From Heterotrichella gracilis (lineage: Eukaryota > Sar > Xanthophyceae > Tribonematales > Xanthonemataceae): 60,465 nt of DNA. The notes beneath the pieces are model-generated. The model made no database searches, was not told the origin of the DNA, and was given only the letters and a program-made list of their open reading frames with translations. Shown here piece by piece: positions 44,808 through 56,025 of this stretch (position 1 is its first letter; every line of letters starts with the position of its first letter). A program made the translations under genes and the position numbers. Location: contig JAULBX010025464.1 of NCBI GenBank assembly GCA_032358255.1, positions 1-60,465 of the forward strand, in the 5' to 3' direction.

Positions 44808-46149
44808 AGTGGGGGTGGGGGTCGGGTAGGGGCGATCATCATCGGCGGGGCGGGGTTGGTGGGTTTGTTGGAAGGCAATGGTGTTCTTTAGGCAACAAAT
44901 GTACACCTTGCAAGGAGCCAAGGCTGGCCGTACTGTTTTGCTGAGGCGATTTCGTGGCGATTCCGCCAGTGGCGGGAGGGGATGCGGGGTGGGACAGCTG
45001 CAGTGGCAGGGCTGCATGCCCCGGGGGCCATAATGGTTGCTGGTCACCAGGGGAGGTGATGGTGTGATTCTGGCATCCTTCAGGATTGATTGAAACCTGT
45101 GATATGGGGCAGGGTTGTTGGCCAGGGGCGGGTCTGACTCATTGATTAAATTAATGAGTCAAAGTCAAGTCAATGACAAACCATGTAATATTATCGCCGG
45201 TGTCTAACACAGTCGCCATGGCCACAGCCTGTCTCACTGAGTGTGACGAGACTAGCCAATGCAATTGCAGTGCCAATCTGGATGAATCATGTGCAATTGA
45301 TTCAATTTGTTGAACAAAGGTGTGAAGCTGTAGTACATCCATTCGATTTTCGGATTCCGAATTATTCGAATACCATGCCGCACGGCGGCGCCGGCGTGCA
45401 GGCCAGGTATACTATCATGTGATAGTATCCACGTCATTGTGGCAATGGAATGGCATACAATACATTATGCCGCGGCGCGCCTTTGTGCGCTCTTTTCAGA
45501 ATTTCTCAAAATTTCGAGACTTTTTTGAAAGCAATATATAGTGGCATATGCAATGCATGCCATGCATGTGCGCCATTGCGCGGGCAGTGCCATTGCGTAA
45601 TGGCACTGCCAGAGTTGTAAATTAGTTTGACTCAGAGTGCTAGTAGCCTTTTTTAAATTTCTTCCTTAAGGAAAATTTCTGAAACCATAAAAAAGATCAA
45701 AAAAATAAAGTGATATCAAAGAAACTCCAGATTGAAGACTCATTCAGACAAGGCAGACACCACTGCAGTCATCATGATGCCATGGCAAGATAGGTCCTAC
45801 CGTAGGCCTGGAGGAAATCAAGTCACATCATGCATTAATCAGTCAATTTTGCACGCAAATGTCATTGACTCAAAAGATGTATTGCTTAAAACATTAACGC
45901 GTAGAACGTTAGGCAGTTTTTAAATGTCATCTAACTCAACTCGATGCTTGCTCAAAGGGACACGTGGCATGTAATAAATTAGTGCCCCAGGGCCAGGCAT
46001 ACCTCTTGGATTAACTGATAACAATGGATATGCATTTGTATGTACAAGCTGGTGCTGCAAGTCACAAGCATCTTCAATTTCCCAACGCAAGCCCTGCAGC
46101 TTAAAGCTCACCCCCCCTGCATACCCCGTTGCCCCCCCCCCACCAGGGT
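44808..46149. other. Intergenic, AT-rich, between convergent ATG16 and membrane-protein genes
   Basis: Markedly AT-rich from about 45150 to 46080. It holds a perfect 12-bp-arm hairpin (45583-45610) and a 9-bp-arm palindrome near 45410-45430. No coding frame supported. Confidence 0.45.
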
Positions 46150-49100
46150 TTAGCTCCCCACCCCCTGCGCCCCCCCGCACAGCGCCCCCCACACCGCCGA
46201 CAGCCCCCACCAACCCGCCACCAGGCCCCAAAACGCCACCAGCCCCACCCCAACCTGTAGGGCCTCCTCCTCTGCCATCGCAGACCCCAAAACCCTCCCT
46301 AGGGCTTTGCCCACCCCCTGGGTCGCGAGCTGGAACCCCGCCCACGCCCTGGCTTGCAGCCGATCGGAGTGCTTTGGCACGCACCCCGCACCCCCCGCCA
46401 CTTGCTTCCTCTCCAAGAAGGCCGCCCTGCTCCACTGCTCCAGGTGGAACGCCAGGGGGAGGGAAAGCCAAATGCCCACGCACCACAGGAACGCGCGGCT
46501 GCACAGCACCAATATGTGATCACTTCATGTAGAGTAAGTCAATTGGTTAGATGCGTGCCCTACTGGCAGACAGAAGGTTTTTGGCAGTCGCCTATACGCA
46601 TTCAGGCGACACATGCCGGGTGCCTGGGTGCATCGGGAGCATGTGCGAAACAGCCGGCAGACATATGTTTGGTTTGTTGCTTGCGTCGCAACAGGACTGC
46701 CAAATGCCCACGCCCCACAGGAACGCCCGGCTGCACAGGTAGATGATTGGGCCGTCACATGCTTTCCAGCCGACAGCCAGGTCAATTGAGGGACAGGCGA
46801 TGCTTTGTGTGCCAAAGATGCCAGGCGTGGTGTGAAACAGTCACGAAGCTTTGCTCCGACCAACAGTAGGTGCAGCATGGTGCGCCAGGTCAGCATCAGC
46901 ATAAGCATGTGCACGTACCTTGCCATGCACTGCTGCAGGGGGGACAGCTGCGCGCTGCATGACGGGGAGGGGAACACCTCGCACAGCGAGTGGTTGAACG
47001 CGTCAAACACGGATTTGAACACATCCTCTGCGCATGGGAGAACCTGCAAGGATTAAACTTCATGTTAAAAATAATGTGTACATGTATCTACTTGTATAGA
47101 TTCTACACTTACATGTATTGCTAAACTTCACGATTCATGCAATAATTTGAGTACCGCAATGGTCTAGGATATTTAGAGGAGATACGTCACCCTCATGCGG
47201 CTTCACCTGCACCCCCATGTGCACCTAACTACCATGCTAAGCTTGCCCCAAGTTGTACATCCAAAGCTGGCACGCCGAGAACGCTGCCTGCCCATCCCTA
47301 CCTTCATGGCCCTCCTGCACTGCCCCGCCGCACCCCTTTCCCAGCCCTGTCTGTGTCCAATCGAACAACCAGCACCGGCCCCATGTGGCCTTGCATCACC
47401 CAGTGCTGCAGCTGCACACCCATGTGCACCCAACTACCCCATCAAGCACGCGCTGAGTCCTACATCCACATCCTGACACCCCGAGAACCCTACCTGCATG
47501 GCCCTGCGGCACTGCCCCGCCGCGCCCCGCTCCCAGCCTGTTTGGGACCAATCCAGCACCAGCACCCCCCCCATCAGCCCCTGCATCACCCAGTGCTGCA
47601 GCTGCAGGGGCCGTGTGAGCAGCGTGCTTGCCAGGTGATACAGCAACCTAAAGGTCAGGTTGGAGTTGTATTTCTTGTGGCAGGCGCCCGTGCCGCCGCT
47701 GCAAGAAGGGGGGGAATATATGGTGAGTCAAAGCCCCTGAATCTGAACCCTACCCATGGTTAGTTGCTTTGATTGCCTGCACACTCAACCCTGAAAAGCT
47801 GCAGGGGCCAGATGATACAGCAGCCTGAAGGTCTAGTGCACATGTGACGGCCATGTGGCCATACCCAGGTATCTACTTGCAGTGCACCCTTTTGGTGCAT
47901 GTACCCTAAGCTAGGGTATTGTGCTGCGCACCTGAAGAAGGTGATACCGTACTTTAGCATGAAGAGCATTGCGAATAAGAGTTTTAGGGTTTAGGGTTTC
48001 TAGTAGCGCACCTGAAGAAGGTGATGCCATACTTTGGCATGAACAGCGCTGCGAAGAAGAAGTGCAGGGTGAAGGCCCAATCGCGCAGGTAGGCCCAGCC
48101 CACAGGGTGGCGAGCCTGAGGGCAAGGGACACGGGTAGGGTTGAGGGTTGAGGGTTGAGACTTGGGGAGGCGGTTTAGCGTTTAGGGTCTAGGGTTAAGG
48201 TAGGCCCAGCCCACAGGGTGGCGCTCCTGCGGGCAAAGGGTAGAAAGGTTGAGACTGTGGAATTAGAGTTAAGAGTTGATAAAGTCCCTCAGGGGTCGAA
48301 AACCGCGGTAAGGTTGCTTCTCCAGCCCGGGTATCTGGTGGGAAGCTGCTAGCGGTGCGGTCCGAGCGTGTGTGGGCTGTGGCTACGTGCAAGCAAGCAA
48401 CGCAGCTGTGGAGCGGCAACGTCTCGCTCTACAAGTGATGAATGCAGTCTGGGCAGGGCAAGTAGTACCGCAGGTGGCAAAGTGGGTGGAAGCATGTCCC
48501 CAACCCCTGCAGTGAGGCAACCACGGTTTGGCAAACAGGGGTGGGTATTTCTCACAGGTAAGAAGGAGGGAGGAACAAACCCTGGTTGCGTGTGGTTTGG
48601 TTGGAGGGTTTAGGGTTTCCTCACCTGGCACCACACTGACTGCACGTAGATGGACATCAGCAGCAGCATTTCGACACCTGTGGCAGGATGGGGGTTACTG
48701 TTAATACATTGGTCAACGTTGCTTCACTTTTTGCTACCAGATGCTTTGCAGGTGTGGATGCTACCAGATCCCCTTGCAGATGTGGATGCATGCATGTTTT
48801 ATGCATGCATATGGCCAAGAAGTTGTGGGGGTAGTTAAGGTGGGCGCTTTCGACCAGAAAATGCGACAGCGTACGACAGAGCATACACGATTGTCAAACT
48901 GCGCCCACAAGACCTCCTGCTTGCGAACCCAATCGCCAATATTGCACTGTACCATCACTGTACCTGCTGTCAGGGTGGGGCTGGATCCCAGCCCGCTGTG
49001 CACCGCGATGCGTTTGAAGTGCAGCACGAAGGCCACGGTGCCGAACAGGGCGTACAGCCCCTGCGCCAGGCGGGTGCTCCACTGCGCATTGCGGTGCAGG

Positions 49101-49177
49101 AGGTACTCTTGCTCGAGGGCAGGGTCTTCGAAGGCCAGGGGCTGAAAGCGGTGCAGGTAGCGGGAGAGCCGGTACAT
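46150..49177 (-). CDS. Multi-pass membrane protein, algal family (paralogue B)
   Basis: Six exons, 49177-48964, 48677-48625, 48115-48012, 47698-47494, 47043-46919 and 46498-46150, phases closed, 349 aa. The start MYRLSRYLHRF is the inner of two in-frame ATGs (the other is at 49219). Hydrophobic segments: LAQGLYALFGTVAFVLHF (about 43-60), the MLLLMSIYVQ region (about 74-85), FTLHFFFAALFMPKYGITFF (about 103-122), the region around VMQGLMGGVLVL (about 165-176), FLWCVGIWLSLPLAFHL (about 236-252) and a C-terminal VAFWGLVAGWWGLSAVWGAL. I do not recognise a named family. The order of motifs agrees with the protein at 7301-8197, suggesting a lineage family. Function unknown. Confidence 0.72.
46683..46741 (-). 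repeat. Copy of membrane-protein B exon 6 acceptor edge
   Basis: CCAAATGCCCACGC-CCACAGGAACGC-CGGCTGCACAG repeats 46468-46504 about 225 bp upstream in transcript sense. CAG acceptor kept. Confidence 0.9.
47275..47420 (-). repeat. Copy of membrane-protein B exon 4
   Basis: About 145 bp resembling 47478-47600 (CATGGCCCT-C-GCACTGCCCCGCCGC, CATCACCCAGTGCTGCAGCTG) in the following intron. Longer than the other edge copies and clearly decayed. Confidence 0.75.
47926..47980 (-). repeat. Copy of membrane-protein B exon 3 donor edge
   Basis: GCGCACCTGAAGAAGGTGAT then CATACTTT-type and GCATGAA sequence repeats 48007-48060. TTTTAGGGTTTAGGGTTTC lies between. Confidence 0.92.
48200..48236 (-). repeat. 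Copy of membrane-protein B exon 3 acceptor edge
   Basis: AGGTAGGCCCAGCCCACAGG then GTGGCG repeats 48087-48113, about 112 bp upstream in transcript sense, with TAGGGTTGAGGGTT motifs between. Confidence 0.92.
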
Positions 49178-50312
49178 TGCCCCTCCCTGTGGGCCGTGCA
49201 GTCGCGGCAAAGGTTGCAAGTTGACGTTGTTAACGTGCTAGCCAGGCTGTCAAGGTGGACATGTGCCCACTCATCACCGCACCCACATCCCTGTCATCTA
49301 GAACCCTATTCCGGTGGGGAAGTGGCGTGAAACTTCTTGCGCAACGACGGGCAACGTATTCCGTTTAGGGTGCCAACATCAAGGACGGTTTCCAGTCCAC
49401 TTGAGGGAATGACGCTGATACATGGACGTGATGCGTCACGAGACCAACCCGGTTGGCAACCGAGTGCACTGCAGCACAGTGCTTATGTGTAAGGGTGGTA
49501 ACCTTCTGCGTCTCACCTGGTCAGTGCAAAGTTCACCTTGCTGCAATAAAAGCTCCCAGTGGGGGTGCCTTCCTGTAATTGGCTTTCCTTGTGAAGGGGT
49601 ACCCTAGCCAGACACAGGGGGGTTACGGTTAAGTGTGGCAGTACCCCACTCACCCCAGCATGACCAGCCACAGGCGCTGCAGTACACAGACTGTGGCAGT
49701 GGCTAGCTGGTTGGCTGCTGCTGGTTATCTGTGATGGACAGACTGACCTTTGGCAATGTTCACTTGGCGAATCGGCTGTACTTTTACCCAGCTGTATAGC
49801 TGAGGGGTAATCGTGGCATATTATACCTGTAGATAAAATGCTGCACATGGTGCAACAACTGGTGGTCCAAGACTTGTACACATGTCATCGTGTGATATTC
49901 AGCAGCAGCTCTAAACTTCCCTATTACCCATATTACGTTTTTGATTAACCCCCAATATTTTGACCAAATAAAAACTTGCCTGCCCTTCGACTGTCTTTCA
50001 GAGCAATAAAGAATGTAATTTTGCCCAATAAAAAGGGTGCGGTGGCATCCTAGCCTCAATAAAGTTTGAAAACGACAATATTGTTGGCGGGTGAACTGTC
50101 CACGCCGCCATGCCAAGGCCGTTTGAACCATGGAGTTAGACCGTTGACCTCGGAGGGCATTGCCAAGCCAGGAAGGTAGCGGCAAACCACTTTCCTTTCC
50201 TTTGCCTGCTGTGTTCTACACAAATGCTTCCACCACTCACGGAAGCATCAGAACATAGCCCTTCCCTCCCCGTTCCCATGCAGTTCAGCGCTTGGCGCCC
50301 GCCCACCGCCCC
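49178..50312. other. Intergenic: SPC24 3' side and membrane-protein B upstream side
   Basis: No gene supported. Mildly AT-rich near 49900-50080. No telomeric motif arrays or repeats recognised. Confidence 0.4.
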
Positions 50313-51849
50313 TCATCCAATCATTTCCCACAGCGCGTTGACCCGCTCATAGTCCCCCCCTTGTTCCTCCCCCAGCGCCACTGCCTGCAGCAAACCCCGA
50401 TCAGGGTCTGAGAGGGTGCCCTTCCAGCTGCCCCCTTGCGCGTCAAAGTCCCACGCCACCTTGGTGACGTGCGCATACAGGCTCAGCTTGTGGCTGCAGG
50501 GGGGGAGAAGGGGGTGGGTAGGTAGTTGGGGTTTGGTGCTGTGTAAGCAAATGGTGTGTGCACGTTAAAGGGCCAAAGTGGGCGCAGGTTGAAGAGCGTG
50601 GCCACAGCCATAGCAGTCCTGTGCGCACGTCAAGCAGTTTGTAAAGATATGGAGAAGCAAGGCAAATGCTACATGCCGTGGCCTGCAAGAAGCACAGCAC
50701 AGCATAGCTGCATGCACCACTCGTGGCTGCTCTTATGCGCCCTCATGGCAGCTGGAACCCCAGCCCACGTGACACGCCTGGTCATGGCAATCACTGTGTG
50801 CCAGCGCATATGGCTGACCCCTCCACCCCTCCCCATCCTTGGCCCCTCACCGCAGGGCTGGCTCCTTGTTGTCACGCATGTCCTCCAGGTTGTCAGCTGT
50901 GCAGAAGAGTGCCAGCGCGCCCTCCTTCACCTGGCGCCGCTCCTCGTCAAGGGACGTGCAGCAGGGGGAAGGAGAGGGGAGGTCAGGCAGGCGCAGCAGG
51001 AAGACACAGATGGTTTTCACGGCGCAATCAGACAGATAGAGTGGTGCTGCTTTGTTGCTTACTGAACCCCGTCACGTTTATGTGAGATGATTCCGTGCTG
51101 GGATTTGAAGACTCGTTGTAGGGTTTAGGGTTTGGTGGGGAGGATGCAAGGGTTGCCACTTATCTGGCCTCCTGCTTCAGCAGCTCCACCACCTGCCTGC
51201 TGTTTGGGTTTTCAGGTCATTAGGGTTTGGTATTCAGGGTTTCGTGTTGAGGAATGCAAGGGTTGCCACTTATCTTGCCTCCTCCTCCAGCCGCTCCACC
51301 GCCTGCCTGCTGCTGGCAGTGGCTGTGCGCAGGGCCTCCACCCGCTGCTGGTGCGCGTCAGGGGCTTCGGGGGGGGTGGCGCGCAGCTGGGCGGCTCCCA
51401 CGCGCTGGGTCAGGTCTGCAAGGGGGTGGGGGGAGCAGGTTGAATCCGAAGACATGAAGAAGGGCACTATGTTTCGCAGCAAGTGCAAGGGTGGCTGCCC
51501 GCCTGCCTGTGCTGCTGGAACGCAGGCTGTAACTAACACATAATTTGGTTTAAAGTACGTCAGTACATGTGCTCCTTTCTAACAACACACATGGTTATGA
51601 GCTGCGCCACTTTCTGCTCCCTGCTACTGCACAGTTTTGTAGTCACGCAAGAAAAACATTTTGTTTTTTCACCAGCCCACCTTTTATGAGCTGCGCCACG
51701 TTCTGCTCCCTGCCGCTGCATATCTGGTGTATCTGGCGCTGCAGCTGGGCGATGGTGCGCAGGGCAGCTGCGTCCTCGCTGGCGGCATAGCTGTCCCTGA
51801 GGGCGTCCAGCACACCCAGGTGCTCCTCAAACACGTCACCCTTCTGCAT
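50313..51849 (-). CDS. SPC24: Kinetochore protein SPC24 (NDC80 complex)
   Basis: Four exons, 51849-51681, 51415-51279, 50942-50851 and 50493-50313, with phases closing to 192 aa, the usual Spc24 size. SPC24 pairs with SPC25 and anchors the NDC80 complex to the inner kinetochore. The protein is a long coiled coil (about 1-125; e.g. ALRTIAQLQRQIHQI, AVERLEEEERRQVKEGAL) followed by the small globular RWD-type domain: HKLSLYAHVTKVAWDFD, then a tail ending YERVNALWEMIG. This is the pattern of plant and animal Spc24 (LY-x-x-VT-x-I-x-W-x-(Y/F) ... W-x-(L/M)-I). Intron 2 uses a GC donor (GAG/GCAAGA), the only non-GT donor among the assigned introns. The start is the first ATG of the frame after an in-frame break. 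Confidence 0.82.
51146..51200 (-). repeat. Copy of SPC24 exon 2 donor edge
   Basis: AAGGGTTGCCACTTATCTGG then CCTCCTGCTTCAGCAGCTCC repeats 51259-51300, including the unusual GC donor area (here GCC). AGGGTTT motifs lie between. Confidence 0.92.
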
Positions 51850-54269
51850 AACTGGGACCTGGCAGGGGGGGGTGTATGAGTGGGTGGTGATTGCCGATAC
51901 AGCTTCAAGTGGGTGGGCCGGTGGGTACCGATACATCCCAAGCGGGTGGGTGGGTAGTGGGCGGGTAGCTAGATACGTGCATTCCGGTAATATGGACGGA
52001 GTGGCAGTCAGTCCTGCTTGCTGTGTGCCAGAGAGCTCTGGGGAGACATGCTAGTCAAGTGGGTCAAGGGAAGCAGAGGGCACTGTTTCGGTGCTCAGAG
52101 GGCCTCAGAGTTGTTGAAGTAGGTAAGGAAAGGGCATGGGTGCAGTGAGGGGGAAGGCTTTGTGTTTGTACAAAGCTGGCTGAGTTCGTTGTGATGCTGG
52201 GGTGCAAGGACCACATCTTGAAGTATAGGTTTAAGGGACAAGGGATGGGCTGTACACCAGCAACCCACTAGCCAAGTACTCTCCATTTTTTAACCGCAGG
52301 CAGAAGGAATATGTGTTTGAAGGGACAAACTGACAAAGCACAGCGGCTGTGCAGGGGAAGCTATGTGAAAGAACAACGGGTGCCACTGGGTGTGGTGTGG
52401 GCACCCATGGTACACGGAAAGTAGGCTTCAGAGCTACTTCTCCATGCCCCAAAATTGAAGACAAGGTACAGAACAGACAGCTGATACCCGTGTAGCTTGC
52501 AAGCCCAGCTAGGTTCAACCCCATTGCCCCAACCTCGTTGTGCCTCACCTGTGGTCAGCCCCCCGAGACAGTTCCAGCAGTAGAAGAGATACGACCGACG
52601 GTGCTGAGGACCAAGTAGATTGAAAGCACGCAGAGCCCACTGACAAGGGCTGCGGTGACAGGTTGCTGCAAGCAAGGCGTTCAACAACCAACTGCACGCT
52701 TGTCAACCACATGCATGGTTGTCTGTATAGTGCGGACCTAGAGGACGACGAACAGCTTCAGGTTCGGTCAATAGTTAGAATAGCACGATTACTATACTTT
52801 GCTCTATGAGAAGACTCCTATCCCTTTCCTTTTCTTCGTTTTGAACCAACACGATGTGGCCGCCGTCAAACCTGCGGCCTGCGGCATTTCCGCCGTTTGG
52901 AACCTGTTCAAAACCCAAGAACATTCGTTCTCGACATGACTGTGCTTTTAACTTCGCGTTGAGTCTCTCTCTTGTCGGTGTTGCGTCGACAGTGGAGCTG
53001 CCATCTCTGGAACTTCGTGGCGTCCGCTCGAACACCCGCCTATCGGGGGTCTCTTAGTGACACTGGGCAGATCCTTCGGGAGATATTCTCGACACGGAAA
53101 CTGGGTAGGCCCTATTCCCGGAGTACCCAGCTGGCCGAGCAAAACTTAGAGTTCGAGATCACCCTCTGGATTTGGCGTCAGAACTGAGAAATTGCTTCCT
53201 TCACAGCTGGTTTGCTCGCAACTTTGGCAGATACTTTTCAGGGTACGAGGATGTCTGATCGCCAACATAGAACGGATAATGCAGGCTGGAGTCTTCCGTC
53301 TGCATTTTGCTGAGACACCCAGTACTGCAGTTGCCGTATTACAGAGTCTTGAGTCTGTCGGTGCTCATCTGCGACCCCCTACATGTGCGCATTCATAATG
53401 AACGATCATATGCATGCATGGCTGTTGTCCCCTTAAGTGAGTGACACAGGTTGGCTCATGGTGTCGCAGGACGTCTGGCATCGTCTGGCGTGCCTGTTCA
53501 ACGTCTAACGCTGTCGCCGAGGCTGCAGATGAGTTTAAACAAGGTAAGGGTAACGAGGCCTTCCGGCGAAGAATGTCACAGATTCCAAAGGACAACAGTG
53601 CTTTAGCTGTGGCCCGTTGCGAGCCCTCGACTGTATACCATATCCTGAAAAACGTATGCTCTCGGAAACCCACCTCCTTGTTGCCACTGATTCGCATATC
53701 TGGCCTGTGCACAAAATACCCCCCCGCACATGTCCCTCCATGCAAACCCTTACACAGTTCTTCTCTTTTCAGAAAAGCTTACGCCGGGGTCGCCACCGCC
53801 TGTGACCGCCTGATCCTCGCCACCGCCCACGACCTGCCGGCCCGTGTCCACCCCACTCCTCCCCTGCTTTGCTGCACACTCACCATGAGGGCAGCTGGTC
53901 TGTTTGCCTCCTCCCGCCTCAACTGCCTCCCGCCTCAACTAGAGATGAAACCAGCACCCATACCCCGGGCGCTGGCCCGCACCAACAAAAGGCATGTTCC
54001 CTCTCAACCCACTGGAAACCCCACTAGCACACACCCCACCCTCCTGCAGGCACTGGATCATTTTCCCCTGTCATGGTATGCACATGCATACCTTGGTAGG
54101 GTTTCGGGAGGGAGCTGCCAGCAAGTGACTTGACTAAGGTTGCCCCTCGCTCTGCCTCCTCCTAAACCAATGCCCCTTATACCTGACACGAGGGGGCGTA
54201 GCCGTGGATACGTTAACCCCGCACCTACCTTCACGCCTCACCTCACCTCACCCCCATTTGCCCTCCAGG
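51850..54269. other. Divergent upstream region of SPC24 and the HNH gene
   Basis: It should hold both promoters and probably the 5' exon(s) of the HNH gene. Candidate N-terminal sequence begins at an ATG at 53886 (MRAAGLFASSRLNCLPP), which would suit an organelle-targeting peptide, but I could not close the splice to 54269. Another possible exon ends at AAACAAG/GTAAGG (53543). Nothing else is recognised. Confidence 0.35.
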
Positions 54270-56025
54270 ATGCTTCACCAAGTGAGCTCCCGCCCTTCAC
54301 TCACCGTGCGATGCGAAAAAGGAAAGCCACGCAGCGCAGAACCTGTCCCCATCCACCCTGCCCCCGTGGAGCCAGGGCCCCTTAGGGTTTTCCAGCGCCT
54401 GCACCTCAGCCGCGCGCTGGTGGTTGACTCCTCCTACCGCCCCATAGACATAGTCAACTGGCAGCGCGCACTCTGCCTGGACATAATGAACGAAAAGGTG
54501 CGGCAAGACCGGGGGAATGCGTGTGGAGACCGGGGGAAGTGCCATATACTGGTGGCATCAGTCAAGGGGTCTTATAAAATAACCTGTAACGTAGGATATT
54601 ATGATTTGTCTGTGCCCTGGTAGTGGTGGTGATGGTGGTGATGGGCGCCGGCTGGGCATCCATGGGAGGGCACACGGGTTGGGATGACCCATGCACTTCA
54701 GACGAACTGGCTCAGCCCCTCGGAGGGCAATCTCAAGTTTATGCTCGCAGCCTATTACACCCACTGGAGGTGTGCGAGGGTACCTCCTCGCGGCCACCTC
54801 CTCACTGGGAGCCTGCAGTGCTGCGGCTCGTACCAAAAGGCGTAGCACCAGCCCCTTACACTTCCTGGCACCCACTTGCTCACACACTTCAACCCCCCAA
54901 CCGCAGGTGGAGGTGCTGGAGTACTACGACCTGTATGTGCGCAGCGCGTCAGACTCCTTCCTGGTACCAGCGGTGCTGCGCCTCAAGAGCTATGTGCAGA
55001 CGGGGCGGTGTGTGCCGCGGCTGGCGCTCACGCGCCGCAACATCTTCATCCGGGACAAGTTCTGCTGCCAGTGCGTGCTCAGCCAGAAAACCCTTAAACC
55101 CTAAACCCTGAACCCTAAGGGGTCAATATCTTCATCCGGGACAACTTCTGCTGCCAGTGCGTGCCCCGCCCTAGAACTCTAAACCCAAAGATTGATGCGG
55201 CCGCGGCTGGCGCTCACGCGCCGCAACATCTTCATATGGGACAGTTCTGCTGCCAGTGCATCCCTCGCCAAAACCCTTTAAACCTTGAACCCTGGGGGGC
55301 AGTGCGTGCCTCAACAATGCCCTCAACCCTGCACACTCCCTTGCCTAAGACGAAAGTCTGCATTTTTACAAGCTCTTCAATAGCCCCATCCCCTCTTTTC
55401 CCAAGTACTGCTCCTCCCGCACCACCCTGACCACCAACCACGATCCAAACCCTAAACCCGCAAGCTTGAAACCCTAAACCATCTCCCTTGTTGTTTTTTG
55501 CAGGTACTGCGCCTCCCGCAACACCCTGACCATCGACCACGTGCAGCCTCTGAGCAAGGGGGGCAACTGGAGCTGGGCAAACCTGGTGACCGCGTGCAGC
55601 GCGTGCAACGCGCGCAAGGGGGACAAGACGCTCAAGCAGCTGGGCTGGAAGCTCAAGCGCAAGCCAGGGGTGAGGGGTGGAAAAGTGCATTTTCAATTAT
55701 GTTTGCTTCCGCCTTCTATTGATATGCCTTTATAGGCGTATATATGAGTATGTACATCCCTGGGTCCAGCGATGCCCGACGTATCACTTTTTATTTATTC
55801 CATGTATGCCCCATGGGATGGCAATCTCCTTGCACCCACTCCTCGCCCCTCATTTCCTCCCCGTTCTGCCGTCAGGAGCCCTCCCCTATGGAGCTCAGCA
55901 TGATCTTTGGCATCCACGCCACCGACATGACCCGGGCGCCCAAGGAGTGGGCCACCTACCTGTTCCCGGGCAGGGATGAGGATGACCTCCCAGACCTGCA
56001 GGCAATTATGGAGGGGCGGGTGTAG
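54270..56025 (+). CDS. HNH endonuclease-domain protein, plant type
   Basis: Four exons, 54270-54497, 54907-55070, 55504-55669 and 55876-56025, close in phase to 235 aa from the ATG at 54270. A longer N-terminus from upstream exons is likely, because a CAG acceptor lies directly before this ATG. Before the domain, [20 protein letters not shown] and a helix [20 protein letters not shown] match the plant/bacterial HNH protein family ("paclitaxel-type" labels aside, usually just 'HNH endonuclease'). The HNH domain (about 127-170) has Cys pairs CQYC and CSAC that would bind zinc, the catalytic DHV His, NLV Asn and a CNARKGD end, so the third position is Asn, as is common. C-terminal tail: [16 protein letters not shown]. 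The family is thought to act on DNA, often in plastids; the substrate is unknown. Confidence 0.85.
55116..55265 (+). repeat. Two copies of HNH exon 2 donor edge
   Basis: Copies at about 55124-55167 and 55198-55262 of the CGCCGCAACATCTTCATCCG / CTGCTGCCAGTGCGTGC end of exon 2 at 55070. The second also repeats GCGGCTGGCGCTCACGC. CCCTAAACCCTGAACCCTAA lies between. Confidence 0.95.
55402..55452 (+). repeat. Copy of HNH exon 3 acceptor edge
   Basis: AGTACTGCTCCTCCCGCACC then ACCCTGACCACCAACCACG repeats the exon 3 start (55502-55542), about 98 bp upstream. AAACCCTAAACCC tracts lie between. Confidence 0.93.

Noticed and set aside
46529-46610. tRNA-like A box (TCAATTGGTTAGATGCG)
   Set aside because: No B box (GGTTCRANYCC) at the right distance and no acceptor stem.
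52361-52687. 108-aa - strand frame upstream of SPC24
   Set aside because: No domain, no splice partners, composition unlike the coding exons of the window.
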